A stretch of 64,000 nt of DNA from Aldersonia sp. NBC_00410 (GTDB taxonomy: Bacteria > Actinomycetota > Actinomycetes > Mycobacteriales > Mycobacteriaceae). The translations under genes were made by a program, and so were the position numbers. Positions 1 to 7,940 of this stretch are shown here, piece by piece (the stretch's first letter is position 1; each line of letters starts with the position of its first letter). A model generated the notes under the pieces. The model was not told where the DNA came from. It saw nothing but the letters and a program-made list of their open reading frames with translations, and did no database searches. The DNA lies in the NCBI RefSeq assembly GCF_026342035.1, contig NZ_JAPENM010000010.1, positions 1-64,000 of the forward strand. The letters run 5' to 3'.

Positions 1-96
1 ACGGTGACTCCGATCAGAGACGGCCGAAAGCCCGGCACTCGGGTGTTCACGGTGAAGGAACCGGCGTTGGTGGTGCCGACCTTGGTGATCGCCTGA
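1..96 (+). CDS. C-terminal end of an unidentified protein (partial)
   Basis: An open frame enters from the left edge and stops with TGA at 94-96, giving about 31 residues ending in KEPALVVPTLVIA. There is no start in the window and the fragment is too short to recognise. It could equally be a chance open frame. The next gene is on the opposite strand and converges on it. Confidence 0.3.
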   Translation, partial: TVTPIRDGRKPGTRVFTVKEPALVVPTLVIA

Positions 97-115
97 CGCG
101 ATCTGCGAGCCCCGG

Positions 116-799
116 TCAGCCTGCCGGCGGTGCGGCGAGCATCGGAACCAGGAATTTGCGTGCGACCGTGGCCAATTGGACATCGTCGGTGATGTCGACG
201 ATTCGGCTGGGCACGGTGAGAAACGACGCCGAGATCCGCACCATCATCTCGGCAACCAGATCGGCGTCCACATCGCCCGAAATATTGCCGACCTGCTGCT
301 CGCGGCGGAGTTGCCCGGCGACGAACTCCTGCACGGTCGAGAGCATGCCGCTGTCCTTTTTGATGATGGACCCGACCACCAGCGTCAACTCTGTTTCCAG
401 GAGGCCGCCGATCAGCGGATTGCCCCCGATGGCCCGAATGGACGCGACGAAACCGACCACTACGCGATCGGCGACGGTATCGGCTTCCTTGATGTCGTCG
501 AGAAACTGATCCAGATACCGGCGGAACTCCCGAATGATGAGTTGCTCGACCAGGGCATCCTTGGTGTCGAATTTTCGGTACAACGTGATCCTGGACAAAC
601 CTGCTCCACGTGCCACCTCCTCCATCGACGTGCGCTGAATGCCCAGTCGGCAGAACTGCTCGTAGGCGGCATCGAGCAATCGTTCGCGGGTCTCGTCGAG
701 ATCGCCGGAGCGTTCGACCGCGTTGGTGTATGCGCGCTCGAGCAACGACATCGGCTGGGGGGCCGTCACGCGGACGCCCGATGCTGGCGCAGATTCCAT
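116..799 (-). CDS. TetR-family regulator, probable LcpR-type regulator of the rubber oxygenase
   Basis: One-component transcriptional regulator of 227 aa from this start. The N-terminal helix-turn-helix reads TRERLLDAAYEQF, then SMEEVARGAGLSRITLYRKF, the classic TetR DNA-binding domain; the rest is a helical ligand/dimer domain. The ATG at 797-799 is chosen because GAAAGG sits 7 nt upstream of it. An upstream in-frame ATG at 878-880 has a weaker site and would add 27 residues. The gene is divergent from the Lcp gene with 159 bp between them. TetR regulators (LcpR) are known next to lcp in Gordonia, so control of lcp is the natural inference. The ligand is not readable from sequence. Confidence 0.8.
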   Translation of the reverse strand: MESAPASGVRVTAPQPMSLLERAYTNAVERSGDLDETRERLLDAAYEQFCRLGIQRTSMEEVARGAGLSRITLYRKFDTKDALVEQLIIREFRRYLDQFLDDIKEADTVADRVVVGFVASIRAIGGNPLIGGLLETELTLVVGSIIKKDSGMLSTVQEFVAGQLRREQQVGNISGDVDADLVAEMMVRISASFLTVPSRIVDITDDVQLATVARKFLVPMLAAPPAG

Positions 800-894
800 C
801 GACACCTTTCGGACGCTATACGATCCAGCGCCCGATCTGGGTGCCGGCAGTTTTGCGAGACTTCTTGTGACCTGAGCCATAGCGTGCTACCTAT

Positions 895-910
895 GATACG
901 GCGATACGGC
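895..910. promoter_or_regulatory. Tandem GATACGGC direct repeat in the lcpR/lcp intergenic region
   Basis: Two abutting copies of GATACGGC (895-902 and 903-910) lie 49 bp upstream of the lcp start and inside the divergent control region. Position suggests an operator or activator site for the neighbouring TetR protein. TetR sites are usually inverted repeats, so this assignment is tentative. Confidence 0.35.
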
Positions 911-958
911 AGTTGTTTCATTGCATCATCGTGGTGCGTTGGGGATGGGAGATATGGC

Positions 959-2173
959 ATGGAGGATCTGAATCGGCGCGGGCTACTGCGAGCAGGCGGT
1001 GCGGTGGGCGCCCTGGGCGTCGCGGCCTCGGTTGCACCGTGGACCTGGTCGCCCGCGGGTGCGGTACCCGGTGTCGGGAGTGGTGCGGATCCACGGGGGG
1101 TGTGGGATGACGAGTCCGATCAGATCGTCGCGGCCCTGATCGATCGCGGTGAGGTCCCGAAGGTCAACCAGATATTGCGCGGCTGGACCAAGAACGGGCA
1201 GGCCCTACCGGGCGGACTTCCTGGCGATCTGCGTGACTTCATGGAACGCGCTCGTCAGCTTCCGGCGTGGGCGGACCAGCGCAAGCTCGCCGACGCAGTG
1301 ACGTTCAACCAGAAACGCGGCACCTATCTCGGTGTGCTCTACGGCTTCGCCAGCGGGATGATGAGCACCGTCATTCCCAAAGAAGCACGCGCGGTGTACT
1401 ACTCGAAGGGTGGCGCGGACATGAAAGACCGCATCACCAAGACGGCGAAGCTCGGCTACGACATCGGCTCGCTCAACGCTTATCAGCCCGACGGCGAAAT
1501 GGTCGTCACCTGCGTCAAGACCCGTCTCGCGCACTCGGCGGTTCGCCATCTGCTGCCGCAGTCGCCCAACTGGGTAAACGCCGCGCCGGAGGACAAGCCG
1601 ATCAGCCAGAGCGACATGATGGTCACGTGGCACAGCCTGCCCACCACCGCCTGGCGCAACCTGAATCGGTGGGGGGTGCCGGTTGCCGCGAACGAATCCG
1701 AGGGATTCCTGCATTCCTGGCAGGTCAGCGCGGCCATGCTCGGCATCGAGGATCAGTACATCCCGGCAACGTGGAACGATGCGGACGATCAGGCCAAGCA
1801 TGTGCTCGACCCGATCCTGGCGCCGACGCCGGAAGGGGTCAAGCTCGCCGACATCCTGCTCGGACTGGGCAAGAATCTCGACCTGTCGCTGCTCAGCCGC
1901 GGCGTCCTCGGCGCGCTCACTCGGTTCATGCTGGGCGACCAGATCGCCGGTTGGCTCAATATCCCGAGAGAACCGGTGTGGAGCCCGCTGCTGGAAACGG
2001 CCTGGGGACCCTATGTCGCCGTGCGCGAAGGCGCGCTGAACGTGGGTGTGCCCAAGGAGGCGTACTGGCTGTTCGACGAGTTCCTTCGCCAGTTCGTCCT
2101 GTTCTACATGTCCGAGCTCAGGATGCCGATCAACATCGAGATTCCCGTGATCAACAATCCGCACTATCGCTGA
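959..2173 (+). CDS. lcp: Latex-clearing protein (rubber oxygenase), Tat-exported b-type heme dioxygenase
   Basis: Predicted to cleave cis-1,4-polyisoprene outside the cell to oligo-isoprenoid keto-aldehydes. The protein has 404 aa, like Lcp of Streptomyces K30. The N-terminus NRRGLLRAGGAV followed by a hydrophobic stretch and an Ala-x-Ala-like site is a Tat signal, fitting secretion of a folded heme protein. Against LcpK30 numbering (from memory) with an offset of 6, Glu142, Arg158, Lys161, Thr162 and His192 fall on Glu148, Arg164, Lys167, Thr168 and heme-ligand His198. The spacing R-x2-K-T then 30 residues to the HSAVR histidine is exact. This separates it from generic DUF2236/MpaB proteins. 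The ATG at 959 has GGGA/GGAG purines upstream. It is divergent from a TetR gene that probably regulates it. Confidence 0.92.
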   Translation: MEDLNRRGLLRAGGAVGALGVAASVAPWTWSPAGAVPGVGSGADPRGVWDDESDQIVAALIDRGEVPKVNQILRGWTKNGQALPGGLPGDLRDFMERARQLPAWADQRKLADAVTFNQKRGTYLGVLYGFASGMMSTVIPKEARAVYYSKGGADMKDRITKTAKLGYDIGSLNAYQPDGEMVVTCVKTRLAHSAVRHLLPQSPNWVNAAPEDKPISQSDMMVTWHSLPTTAWRNLNRWGVPVAANESEGFLHSWQVSAAMLGIEDQYIPATWNDADDQAKHVLDPILAPTPEGVKLADILLGLGKNLDLSLLSRGVLGALTRFMLGDQIAGWLNIPREPVWSPLLETAWGPYVAVREGALNVGVPKEAYWLFDEFLRQFVLFYMSELRMPINIEIPVINNPHYR

Positions 2174-2190
2174 GCGACGTTCTTGGGTGG

Positions 2191-2243
2191 TGCCACGTCT
2201 GCGGATCGGGACCGGTACGTAAGGGACCGCCGCGGGCGTGGCA
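2191..2243 (+). terminator. Imperfect stem-loop after lcp, possible terminator
   Basis: TGCCACG...GCGG at 2191-2204 pairs with CCGC...CGTGGCA at 2230-2243 (12 of 14 positions), 18 bp after the lcp stop. There is no T-run, so termination is only suggested by position. Confidence 0.3.
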
Positions 2244-2351
2244 AGACGATGGGCGGACTCGCATATGTCCATCGCGATCTTCGAGGAGAATGTGAACGGG
2301 TGCTCGGTATCCAGAGCCGACCCGTCCGACTCGGATTCGAAGGAGATTTCG

Positions 2352-2825
2352 ATGACTGCCGCTACCACCACCCACGTCGCCACGCTCGCGGACCTCGACC
2401 CGCTCGTCGGGCAGGTGGTCGGAGTCAGTTCCTGGCTGCCGATCGAGCAGGACCGCATCAACACCTTTGCCGATGCGACCGGCGATCATCAGTGGATTCA
2501 CGTGGACACGGAACGGGCGAAAAAGGAGAGCCCTTTCGGTGGGCCGGTGGCGCACGGATACCTCACCCTGTCGCTGATCATTCCGATGTGGGCCGAGATA
2601 TTCACCGTCGACAGCGTGACGACCGGGATCAACTACGGCCTGAACAAGGTTCGTTTCACCAGTCCGGTCCCGGCCGCCGGCCGCGTGCGGCTCAACGCGA
2701 CCCTGAAATCCGTCGAGCAGCTGCCCAAGGGCGGTGTTCAGGTGACGGTCGAAGGTGTCATCGAACTCGAGAACAGTGACCGCCCTGCTGTTGTCGTGGA
2801 GGCGATCTACCGCTACTTCGAGTGA
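2352..2825 (+). CDS. MaoC-like (R)-specific enoyl-CoA hydratase/dehydratase family protein
   Basis: Single hot-dog-fold protein of 157 aa. The hydratase-2 signature is visible: DATGDHQWIHVD supplies the catalytic Asp/His pair and GPVAHGYLTLS the overhanging segment. Family members hydrate 2-enoyl-CoA to (R)-3-hydroxyacyl-CoA or bind related thioesters. The start ATG at 2352 follows AAGGAG by 6 nt. It lies 178 bp after lcp on the same strand. Beta-oxidation of isoprenoid acids released from rubber is a possible link but nothing in the sequence proves it. The 3' end overlaps the convergent helicase gene by 13 bp. Confidence 0.85.
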   Translation: MTAATTTHVATLADLDPLVGQVVGVSSWLPIEQDRINTFADATGDHQWIHVDTERAKKESPFGGPVAHGYLTLSLIIPMWAEIFTVDSVTTGINYGLNKVRFTSPVPAAGRVRLNATLKSVEQLPKGGVQVTVEGVIELENSDRPAVVVEAIYRYFE

Positions 2826-4999
2826 CAGTTTTCGGTGAGGCCCGCTAGCGCCTGCGGCAACACGTCGAGGTGCAGTACGCCGAGGCGCTGGGTGGCGCGG
2901 GTGAGGGCGACGTAGAGGTCGGCCGCGCCACGTGGTCCTTCGGCGAGAATCCGTTCCGGCTCCACCACCAGGACGGCATCGAACTCCAGCCCCTTCGTTG
3001 CCGATGCCGGAACCGCGCCCGGCGCGCCCGGTGGCCCGATCACGATGCTGGTGCCGTCCCGGTCGGCTTCCTCGCGAACGAATTCCTCGATGGCGTTGGA
3101 CAGGTCGTCCGCACCGACCTTCCTGGACCACGGCGCGACACCGCTCGCGCGGACCGACTCCGGCGGCACGACATCGGGCGCGAATTCGGCTAGCACCGCG
3201 GCCGCGATCGACATGATTTCCGCGGGGGTGCGGTAGTTCACGGTCAGGGACCGGTAGACCCACCGCCCGGGCACATAAGGCTCCATCAACTTGCCCCACG
3301 ACACCGCGCCGGCCGCCGACCGGCGTTGCGCGAGATCGCCCACCACCGTGAAGGATCGGCCCGGACAGCGCCGCATCAGCACGCGCCAGTCCATCTCGGA
3401 AAGTTCCTGGGCCTCGTCGACGACGATGTGCCGGTAGGTCCAGTCCCGGTCTGCGGCAGCGCGTTCGGCGAGTTCCCTGGTGTCGCGCTCGAGGAAGCGT
3501 TCCGCGAGGTCCTCGGCGTACAGCATGTCCTGAGCGAACAGATGGTCGTCGTCGTCCATGTGGTCGGCGCGGCCGACCATGTTGTCCAACACGGCGGCGG
3601 CATACGCGATCTCGCGCTTGCGCTCCCGCTCGGCCTCCTCGTCGACCGACTTGTCCCGGCCCAGCAGATCGATGAGTTCATCGAGCAGAGGCACATCCGA
3701 TACCGTCCATGCCTCGCCGTCGGCGCGCCACAGGGACTGATCGGCACCGGCGGCCCGCAGCCGGTCTGTGGACGAATAGAGCTGTGCCAACAATGTTTCC
3801 GGAGCCAGAATCGGCCACAGGTCGTCGATTGCGGCGGTGAATGCGGCGTTGTCCGCGAGCTCCGTCAGCAGGTCTGCGCGCAATTGTTCCCAGGCTTCGC
3901 GGTCGTCCCGGGTCAGCCACCCGCGGCCGATCCGGGCGATCGCCCGCTCGGTGAGCACCCACGTGACGATCTCGACGAACTTTGCTCGTGCCTCGTTGTG
4001 CGGTAATCCGCTCGTGCGCGCCTCGTCGCGAGCCCACTGGGCCGTCGCCGCGTCGATCCGCGCCGTGACGTCGGCCAACTCGATGGTCACCGGCTGCTCG
4101 GGGAGTCGCTGCCGGTCGGCGACCGCGGCGGTGAGCACATCGAGGATCTGCAACGAACCCTTCATGCGCGCTGCGGCGGGGGCATCTTCGGCGGTGACGT
4201 GCAGGCCGGGGAGCAGATCACCGGTGGTCATGAACACGACGTTCGTCTCGCCCAGCGACGGGAGAACGCGGTCGATATGTTTCAGGAATGCCGGGTTGGG
4301 CCCGACCACGAGTACACCGCTGCGTTCCATCCGCTCGCGCTGGGTGTAGAGCAGATAGGCCACGCGGTGCAGCGCCACCACTGTTTTCCCGGTGCCAGGG
4401 CCGCCCTCGATGATGAGCACCCCGGGGTGCTCGAGCCGGATGATTTCGTCCTGCTCGGCCTGAATCGTCGCCACGATGTCGCGCATACCGTCCCCGCGCG
4501 GGGCATTCACCGCCGCGAGCAGGGCCGCGTCTCCCCGGCCGGCACGCTCATCGGAATCGGGCCGCCCGAGGATCTCGTCGGTGAAGTCGACCACCTGGCG
4601 ACCACGCGTGTGGAACTGGCGGCGTCGGTGCATGTTCTCCGGATTCACCGCGGTGGCGACGTAGAAGGGTCGTGCGGCGGGTGCTCGCCAATCGAGCAGC
4701 AGCGGCTCGAACTCGTCCTTCTCGTCGAAGATGCCGATCCGACCGACGTAGGAGTGTTCGCCTGTCAGGCTGTCCAATCGGCCGAAGCACAGGCCGTTGT
4801 CCGCCACATCCAGCCGTTTCACCTCCTTGGCGAGCGCGCGAACCTCGAACTCGCGCTCCATCGGTGATCCACCGTCACCGAGTAGCGCTGCCCTGTGCTT
4901 TGCCTTCGTCTGCGCGCGCTCCTCGTCGAGGCGCGTGTAGAGCCCCTCGACGTAACTTCGCTCGGAGTGCAGTTCGTCGTTGTACCCCCGGGTTGACAT
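2813..4999 (-). CDS. helR: HelD/HelR-type UvrD-like helicase, RNA polymerase-associated (rifamycin tolerance)
   Basis: 728-aa superfamily 1 ATPase of the HelD class. The N-terminal charged helical region (1-60, probable coiled coil that enters RNA polymerase) is followed by DWRAPAARPFY, Walker A GGPGTGKT at 199-206, a long insert, the Walker B segment VVDEAQELSE and motif III VVGDLAQRR. The C-terminal ALTRATQRLGVL is motif VI. HelD proteins dislodge stalled or drug-bound RNA polymerase; the HelR subgroup protects against rifamycins. Membership of HelR is supported mainly by the RAE-like repeat at 5054-5074. The ATG at 4997-4999 follows a GAGGGTGG ribosome site. The gene is monocistronic and converges with the MaoC gene. 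Confidence 0.85.
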   Translation of the reverse strand: MSTRGYNDELHSERSYVEGLYTRLDEERAQTKAKHRAALLGDGGSPMEREFEVRALAKEVKRLDVADNGLCFGRLDSLTGEHSYVGRIGIFDEKDEFEPLLLDWRAPAARPFYVATAVNPENMHRRRQFHTRGRQVVDFTDEILGRPDSDERAGRGDAALLAAVNAPRGDGMRDIVATIQAEQDEIIRLEHPGVLIIEGGPGTGKTVVALHRVAYLLYTQRERMERSGVLVVGPNPAFLKHIDRVLPSLGETNVVFMTTGDLLPGLHVTAEDAPAAARMKGSLQILDVLTAAVADRQRLPEQPVTIELADVTARIDAATAQWARDEARTSGLPHNEARAKFVEIVTWVLTERAIARIGRGWLTRDDREAWEQLRADLLTELADNAAFTAAIDDLWPILAPETLLAQLYSSTDRLRAAGADQSLWRADGEAWTVSDVPLLDELIDLLGRDKSVDEEAERERKREIAYAAAVLDNMVGRADHMDDDDHLFAQDMLYAEDLAERFLERDTRELAERAAADRDWTYRHIVVDEAQELSEMDWRVLMRRCPGRSFTVVGDLAQRRSAAGAVSWGKLMEPYVPGRWVYRSLTVNYRTPAEIMSIAAAVLAEFAPDVVPPESVRASGVAPWSRKVGADDLSNAIEEFVREEADRDGTSIVIGPPGAPGAVPASATKGLEFDAVLVVEPERILAEGPRGAADLYVALTRATQRLGVLHLDVLPQALAGLTENCHSK

Positions 5000-5053
5000 C
5001 CACCCTCACACTTTCTGTGGCTCAGCTTGGACCAGTGATTCTGCGCCATGACC

Positions 5054-5074
5054 GGGGCCTTGCGGCAAGGCCCC
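5054..5074. promoter_or_regulatory. Rifamycin-associated element (RAE)-like inverted repeat
   Basis: GGGGCCTTGC and its exact complement GCAAGGCCCC flank a single G: a perfect 10+1+10 palindrome, 54 bp before the helR start. The core TTGCGGCAAGGCCC matches the RAE consensus as remembered from the literature on rifamycin-inactivating genes. Read toward helR, TTGCCG inside the repeat could act as -35 with CAGAAT 19 nt further as a -10, so the element may overlap the promoter. Confidence 0.75.
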
Positions 5075-5228
5075 CAGTGCGATATATGTTGAAAGTGGAA
5101 GGGAGCGAATCGCTTCTTTCCATTCTTGTCTCTGTCGCCGGGTATCAGCCATCATTGCTCAGCCGCAGGCATACCGGAAGCAGTCGGTCGGTGGAATGCG
5201 GCTGGGCGGGATGCGGTTGGGTAGGGAC

Positions 5229-5660
5229 ATGACCGACGCAGATTTCGATCCACGTGCACTGATCTCGGACACCAAGCTCGGCATTCTCGCGACCATCAAG
5301 TCGAACGGTGTACCGCAGCTTTCGCCGGTGACGTCCGTGTACGACCGCGATTCCGACCGGATTTACGTGTCGGTGACGGAGGGACGAGCCAAGACCGCCA
5401 ACTTGCGGCGCGACCCGCGGGCGGCGATCGAGTTCACCAGCCCGGACGGCTACACCTGGGCGACCGCCGAGGGCGATGTCACAGTGGTCGGCCCGGGCAG
5501 CGATCCGAATGGTCCGGAGGTGGACGCGCTCGTCGACTATTACCGGCGCGGAGCGGGCGAACATCCCGACTGGCAGGAGTACCGTGCGGTGATGGTGTCG
5601 GATCGTCGAGTCCTGCTGATTCTCAACGTCGGTCGCGTCTACGGCGCGAAGCTGCGTTAG
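5229..5660 (+). CDS. PPOX-class F420-dependent oxidoreductase (copy 1)
   Basis: 143-aa split beta-barrel flavin-fold protein. The segment RDPRAAIEF and the C-terminal RVYGAKLR are typical of mycobacterial/nocardial F420-dependent PPOX proteins, which reduce small enones or biliverdin-like substrates with reduced F420; the substrate here is unknown. The ATG at 5229 matches the N-terminus of the close paralogue at 20480 (MTDADFDPR against MVDSNFDPR). Transcribed divergently from helR, 229 bp away. Confidence 0.85.
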   Translation: MTDADFDPRALISDTKLGILATIKSNGVPQLSPVTSVYDRDSDRIYVSVTEGRAKTANLRRDPRAAIEFTSPDGYTWATAEGDVTVVGPGSDPNGPEVDALVDYYRRGAGEHPDWQEYRAVMVSDRRVLLILNVGRVYGAKLR

Positions 5661-5678
5661 CCGCGAACGGGGAGCCGG

Positions 5679-6190
5679 CTAGAGCTTGATGGTCAGTTCC
5701 AGCCCACCGGCGAATGGGAGTGTCTGCGTGACAAGACCATTCGCCGGGTCGTTGATGTAGTCGAAGTTGGGCAGATACGACGCGAAATCCACCGGACCTT
5801 TCAAGGTGGCCAGCGTCTTGGGACAGCGGCCTTGTCGGGTTCGTATTCGATGCCGATCACGACACCATCGCCACCGCCGGCTTCGCTGACCAGACGCACC
5901 GCCTGCGCGAGGTGCAACGTCGAGACACCATGTGATGTCCCGGCTTCCACGACGCGCGTGGCACGCAAGGCGAGGCAGAGCCGATGGCAGAACAATGCTT
6001 TATCGGGGTCGAGGGCAACCAATTTGTCGGCGAGGAATTGGTGTGCGTCGTGGTCCAGCTGCCGCCAGTTCAGTGTTCCTGCTCCGGCGCGGTCGGTGAA
6101 ATACTGTGTGAGATCGGCTTGCTGGCCCGAGTCGGCCGAATACAGGCGATCGAGCATTTCGTCCAGACGCGGGTCGCCAAGTCCCGTCAC
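5679..6190 (-). pseudogene. Decayed class I O-methyltransferase
   Basis: Reading leftward from a GTG at 6188-6190, the frame gives a normal O-methyltransferase N-terminus including VVEAGTSHGVSTLHLAQAV (SAM motif I) and GIEYEPDKAA. It then runs out of frame near 5830. The next segment, TLATLKGPVDFA, is in another frame. It jumps directly to NDPANGLVTQTLPFAGGLEL and a stop at 5679-5681. Compared with the family, about 20 residues are lost at the frameshift and about 40 more (the DxxK / catalytic segment) after VDFA. Two independent deletions make this a genuine pseudogene and not a sequencing slip. Confidence 0.8.
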
Positions 6191-6222
6191 CCTCGTGACG
6201 CTATCGGTATAGCCTGGCGAAT

Positions 6223-6675
6223 ATGGCGCTGAACTGGAAGCTGGTCGTCGACAGCCGAGATGCAGCCACGCTCGCCGACTTCTGGGCGGCAGCTCTCGAG
6301 TACGAAGTGGAAGATCCGAGTGCGCTCGTCGAGCAACTCCTGACCGCGGGCCACCTGCCCGACGCGGCAGTGTACGAGCACAATGGCCGCAAGACCTTCC
6401 GTGGCTTAGCCGCGATCCGTCACCCCGACGATCCATTCGACGAAGCCAGTGGAGTCGGTCGCGGTAGGCGGGTGCTGTTCCAGGACGTTCCCGAGCCGAA
6501 GTCCGGCAAGAACCGCCTGCATGTCGACATTCACAGCGAGCCCGGTGGACTCGACGCGCTGGTCACCCGCCTCGAGGGCCTGGGCGCAACCCGGGTCCAG
6601 GAGTTCGACCAGGGACCGGCAGGCCGCTGGTGGGTCATGCAGGACCCGGAAGGCAACGAGTTCTGCGCCGCATAG
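6223..6675 (+). CDS. VOC-superfamily (glyoxalase-like) protein
   Basis: 150 aa with the two-module betaalphabetabetabeta pattern of the vicinal oxygen chelate superfamily: WKLVVDSRDAATLADFWAAAL at the front and NRLHVDIHSEPGGLDALVTRLEGLGAT then WWVMQDPEGNEFCA at the back. The last motif carries the usual acidic D-P-E-G-N-E turn. It is of the CATRA/DUF-like bacterial VOC type with no assigned substrate. It starts 33 bp from the start of the divergent methyltransferase pseudogene. Confidence 0.8.
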   Translation: MALNWKLVVDSRDAATLADFWAAALEYEVEDPSALVEQLLTAGHLPDAAVYEHNGRKTFRGLAAIRHPDDPFDEASGVGRGRRVLFQDVPEPKSGKNRLHVDIHSEPGGLDALVTRLEGLGATRVQEFDQGPAGRWWVMQDPEGNEFCAA

Positions 6676-6716
6676 GGTTTCGGCGGTCTGGGCTTCGACA
6701 GGTTGGAGCGCGAGGT

Positions 6717-7070
6717 TCACGCCCACGGAACACGACGGTTCCACCAGGACGGCGATGGGCGAGACCCGATTTCGACTGTGACGTCCCGGAAGCGCTCGTC
6801 GAGTAGCGTGACCGCCACTCGCAGTCGATGTGCACGCCGCCCGCCCCTGCGCAGCAAGCTCTCCAGACGGCCACGTGCGTCCGCGAACACCTCGCCATCG
6901 CACATCGGACATCCCGTGGGGCCGTCCCAGGACGGCGCTGGGCCGCGGCCCGGCCATATCTCGCCACGATGGGCCCTCTGCTCGATGTACTCGACGTAGC
7001 GACGCCATTCGCCGAGATGTCGGATTGCCGCACTTTCCCGCCGCGGTGTGCGCGGTCGATGCCGGTTCAC
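6717..7070 (-). CDS. Hypothetical protein with a CPMC motif
   Basis: 117 aa from a GTG at 7068-7070; an ATG at 7202 would extend it to 161 aa, but the extra residues look low-complexity. The central part reads GEWRRYVEYIEQRAHRGE, then GCPMCDGEVFADARG and RVAVTLLDERFRDVTVE. The CPMC pair and the regular charged/hydrophobic alternation look like real protein; opposite-frame readings do not. It is not a family recognised here. It converges with the VOC gene and lies behind the ArsR promoter. Confidence 0.45.
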   Translation of the reverse strand: MNRHRPRTPRRESAAIRHLGEWRRYVEYIEQRAHRGEIWPGRGPAPSWDGPTGCPMCDGEVFADARGRLESLLRRGGRRAHRLRVAVTLLDERFRDVTVEIGSRPSPSWWNRRVPWA

Positions 7071-7191
7071 CGGCGCAGAAGGGGTCGGACTCTTTCTCGA
7101 GGAGGCGTCATTCGAAGTGCCGTAACGGGGCGCGACCGGTGCGAGTATCGACCGTGGTGTCGATGTGATGATCGTAGCCGCCCAGCCGGCA

Positions 7192-7219
7192 TTGACAGGC
7201 AAGTAACTGCTTGCATATT
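7192..7219 (+). promoter_or_regulatory. Promoter of the arsR-VOC operon with operator between -35 and -10
   Basis: TTGACA at 7192-7197 and CATATT at 7214-7219 are separated by 16 bp. The spacer contains the inverted repeat GCAAG-TAACTG-CTTGC (7199-7214), so a bound repressor would block polymerase. The GTG start at 7229 is only 9 nt after the -10, which implies a leaderless or nearly leaderless transcript. Confidence 0.6.
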
Positions 7220-7228
7220 GTTGGGGGT

Positions 7229-7543
7229 GTGGGTGACGTGTTCAAAGCCTTGGCCGACCCCACGCGGCGCTCGATCCTCGATGAACTGACCGACCGAAAT
7301 GGCCAGACGCTCTTCGAGATCTGCGCGCGGCTCACGACCAAGCACGGACTCTCCTCGTCCCGGCAGGCGGTCTCGCAGCACCTCGACGTACTCGAGACGG
7401 CAGGTCTGGTCGAGAGCCGTCGCGACGGCCGATACAAGTTTCACTACATCAACACCGCACCCCTCGAACCGATCGTTGCTCGGTGGCTCGACCGGGCTCC
7501 CGATCGGCGTGGTGACGTGGGCAGCGTGGAAGGACCACTATGA
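7229..7543 (+). CDS. ArsR/SmtB-type winged-helix regulator
   Basis: 104-aa repressor-type protein: FKALADPTRRSILDELT, then RQAVSQHLDVLETAGLVESRRDGRYKFHYI, the recognition helix and wing of the ArsR fold. No metal-binding CxC is present, so it belongs with the non-metal members that control small enzymes such as VOC or SRPBCC proteins. Start GTG at 7229 (7238 is also possible; a TTG at 7211 lies within the promoter). Its stop overlaps the VOC start as ATGA, so the two are translationally coupled. The inverted repeat in its promoter suggests autoregulation. Confidence 0.85.
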   Translation: MGDVFKALADPTRRSILDELTDRNGQTLFEICARLTTKHGLSSSRQAVSQHLDVLETAGLVESRRDGRYKFHYINTAPLEPIVARWLDRAPDRRGDVGSVEGPL

Positions 7544-7929
7544 GAATCAATCTGGCCAGTGTGCTCGTCGACGATCAGGACAAGGCGCTGCGGTTCTACA
7601 CCGAGGTCCTCGGCTTCAAACAGAAGCACGACGTCCCGATGGGTGAGTTCCGATGGATCACCGTGGTGTCCCCGGAGGAGCCGGACGGTACCGAGATTGT
7701 GCTCGAACCCGACGAGCACCCGGCGGCCAAGCCCTTCAAGGAGGCGCTCGTCGCCGACGGCATTCCATTCACCTCCTTCGCCGTCGATGACGTCCGCGCG
7801 GAGTACGAGCGGCTGCATGGGCTCGGCGTTCGCTTCACCCAGGAGCCGGTGGACATGGGGCCGGTGACCACAGCGGTCTTCGACGACACCTGCGGCAACC
7901 TGATCCAGATCGCCCAGCAGGCCGAATAG
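7540..7929 (+). CDS. VOC-superfamily (glyoxalase/bleomycin-resistance-like) protein
   Basis: 129 aa. N-terminal module VLVDDQDKALRFYTEVLGF and C-terminal module FTSFAVDDVRAEYERLHGLGVRFTQ, ending GNLIQIAQQ. These proteins bind a metal through His/Glu residues and act on diverse small molecules or bind drugs; the substrate is unknown. ATGA overlap with the ArsR gene makes it that regulator's likely target. Confidence 0.88.
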   Translation: MRINLASVLVDDQDKALRFYTEVLGFKQKHDVPMGEFRWITVVSPEEPDGTEIVLEPDEHPAAKPFKEALVADGIPFTSFAVDDVRAEYERLHGLGVRFTQEPVDMGPVTTAVFDDTCGNLIQIAQQAE

Positions 7930-7940
7930 CTCCCCGCCAC

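Noticed and set aside
1205-2464. 419-residue minus-strand open frame
   Set aside because: It is the shadow of lcp; its sequence has no motif while lcp has all catalytic residues.
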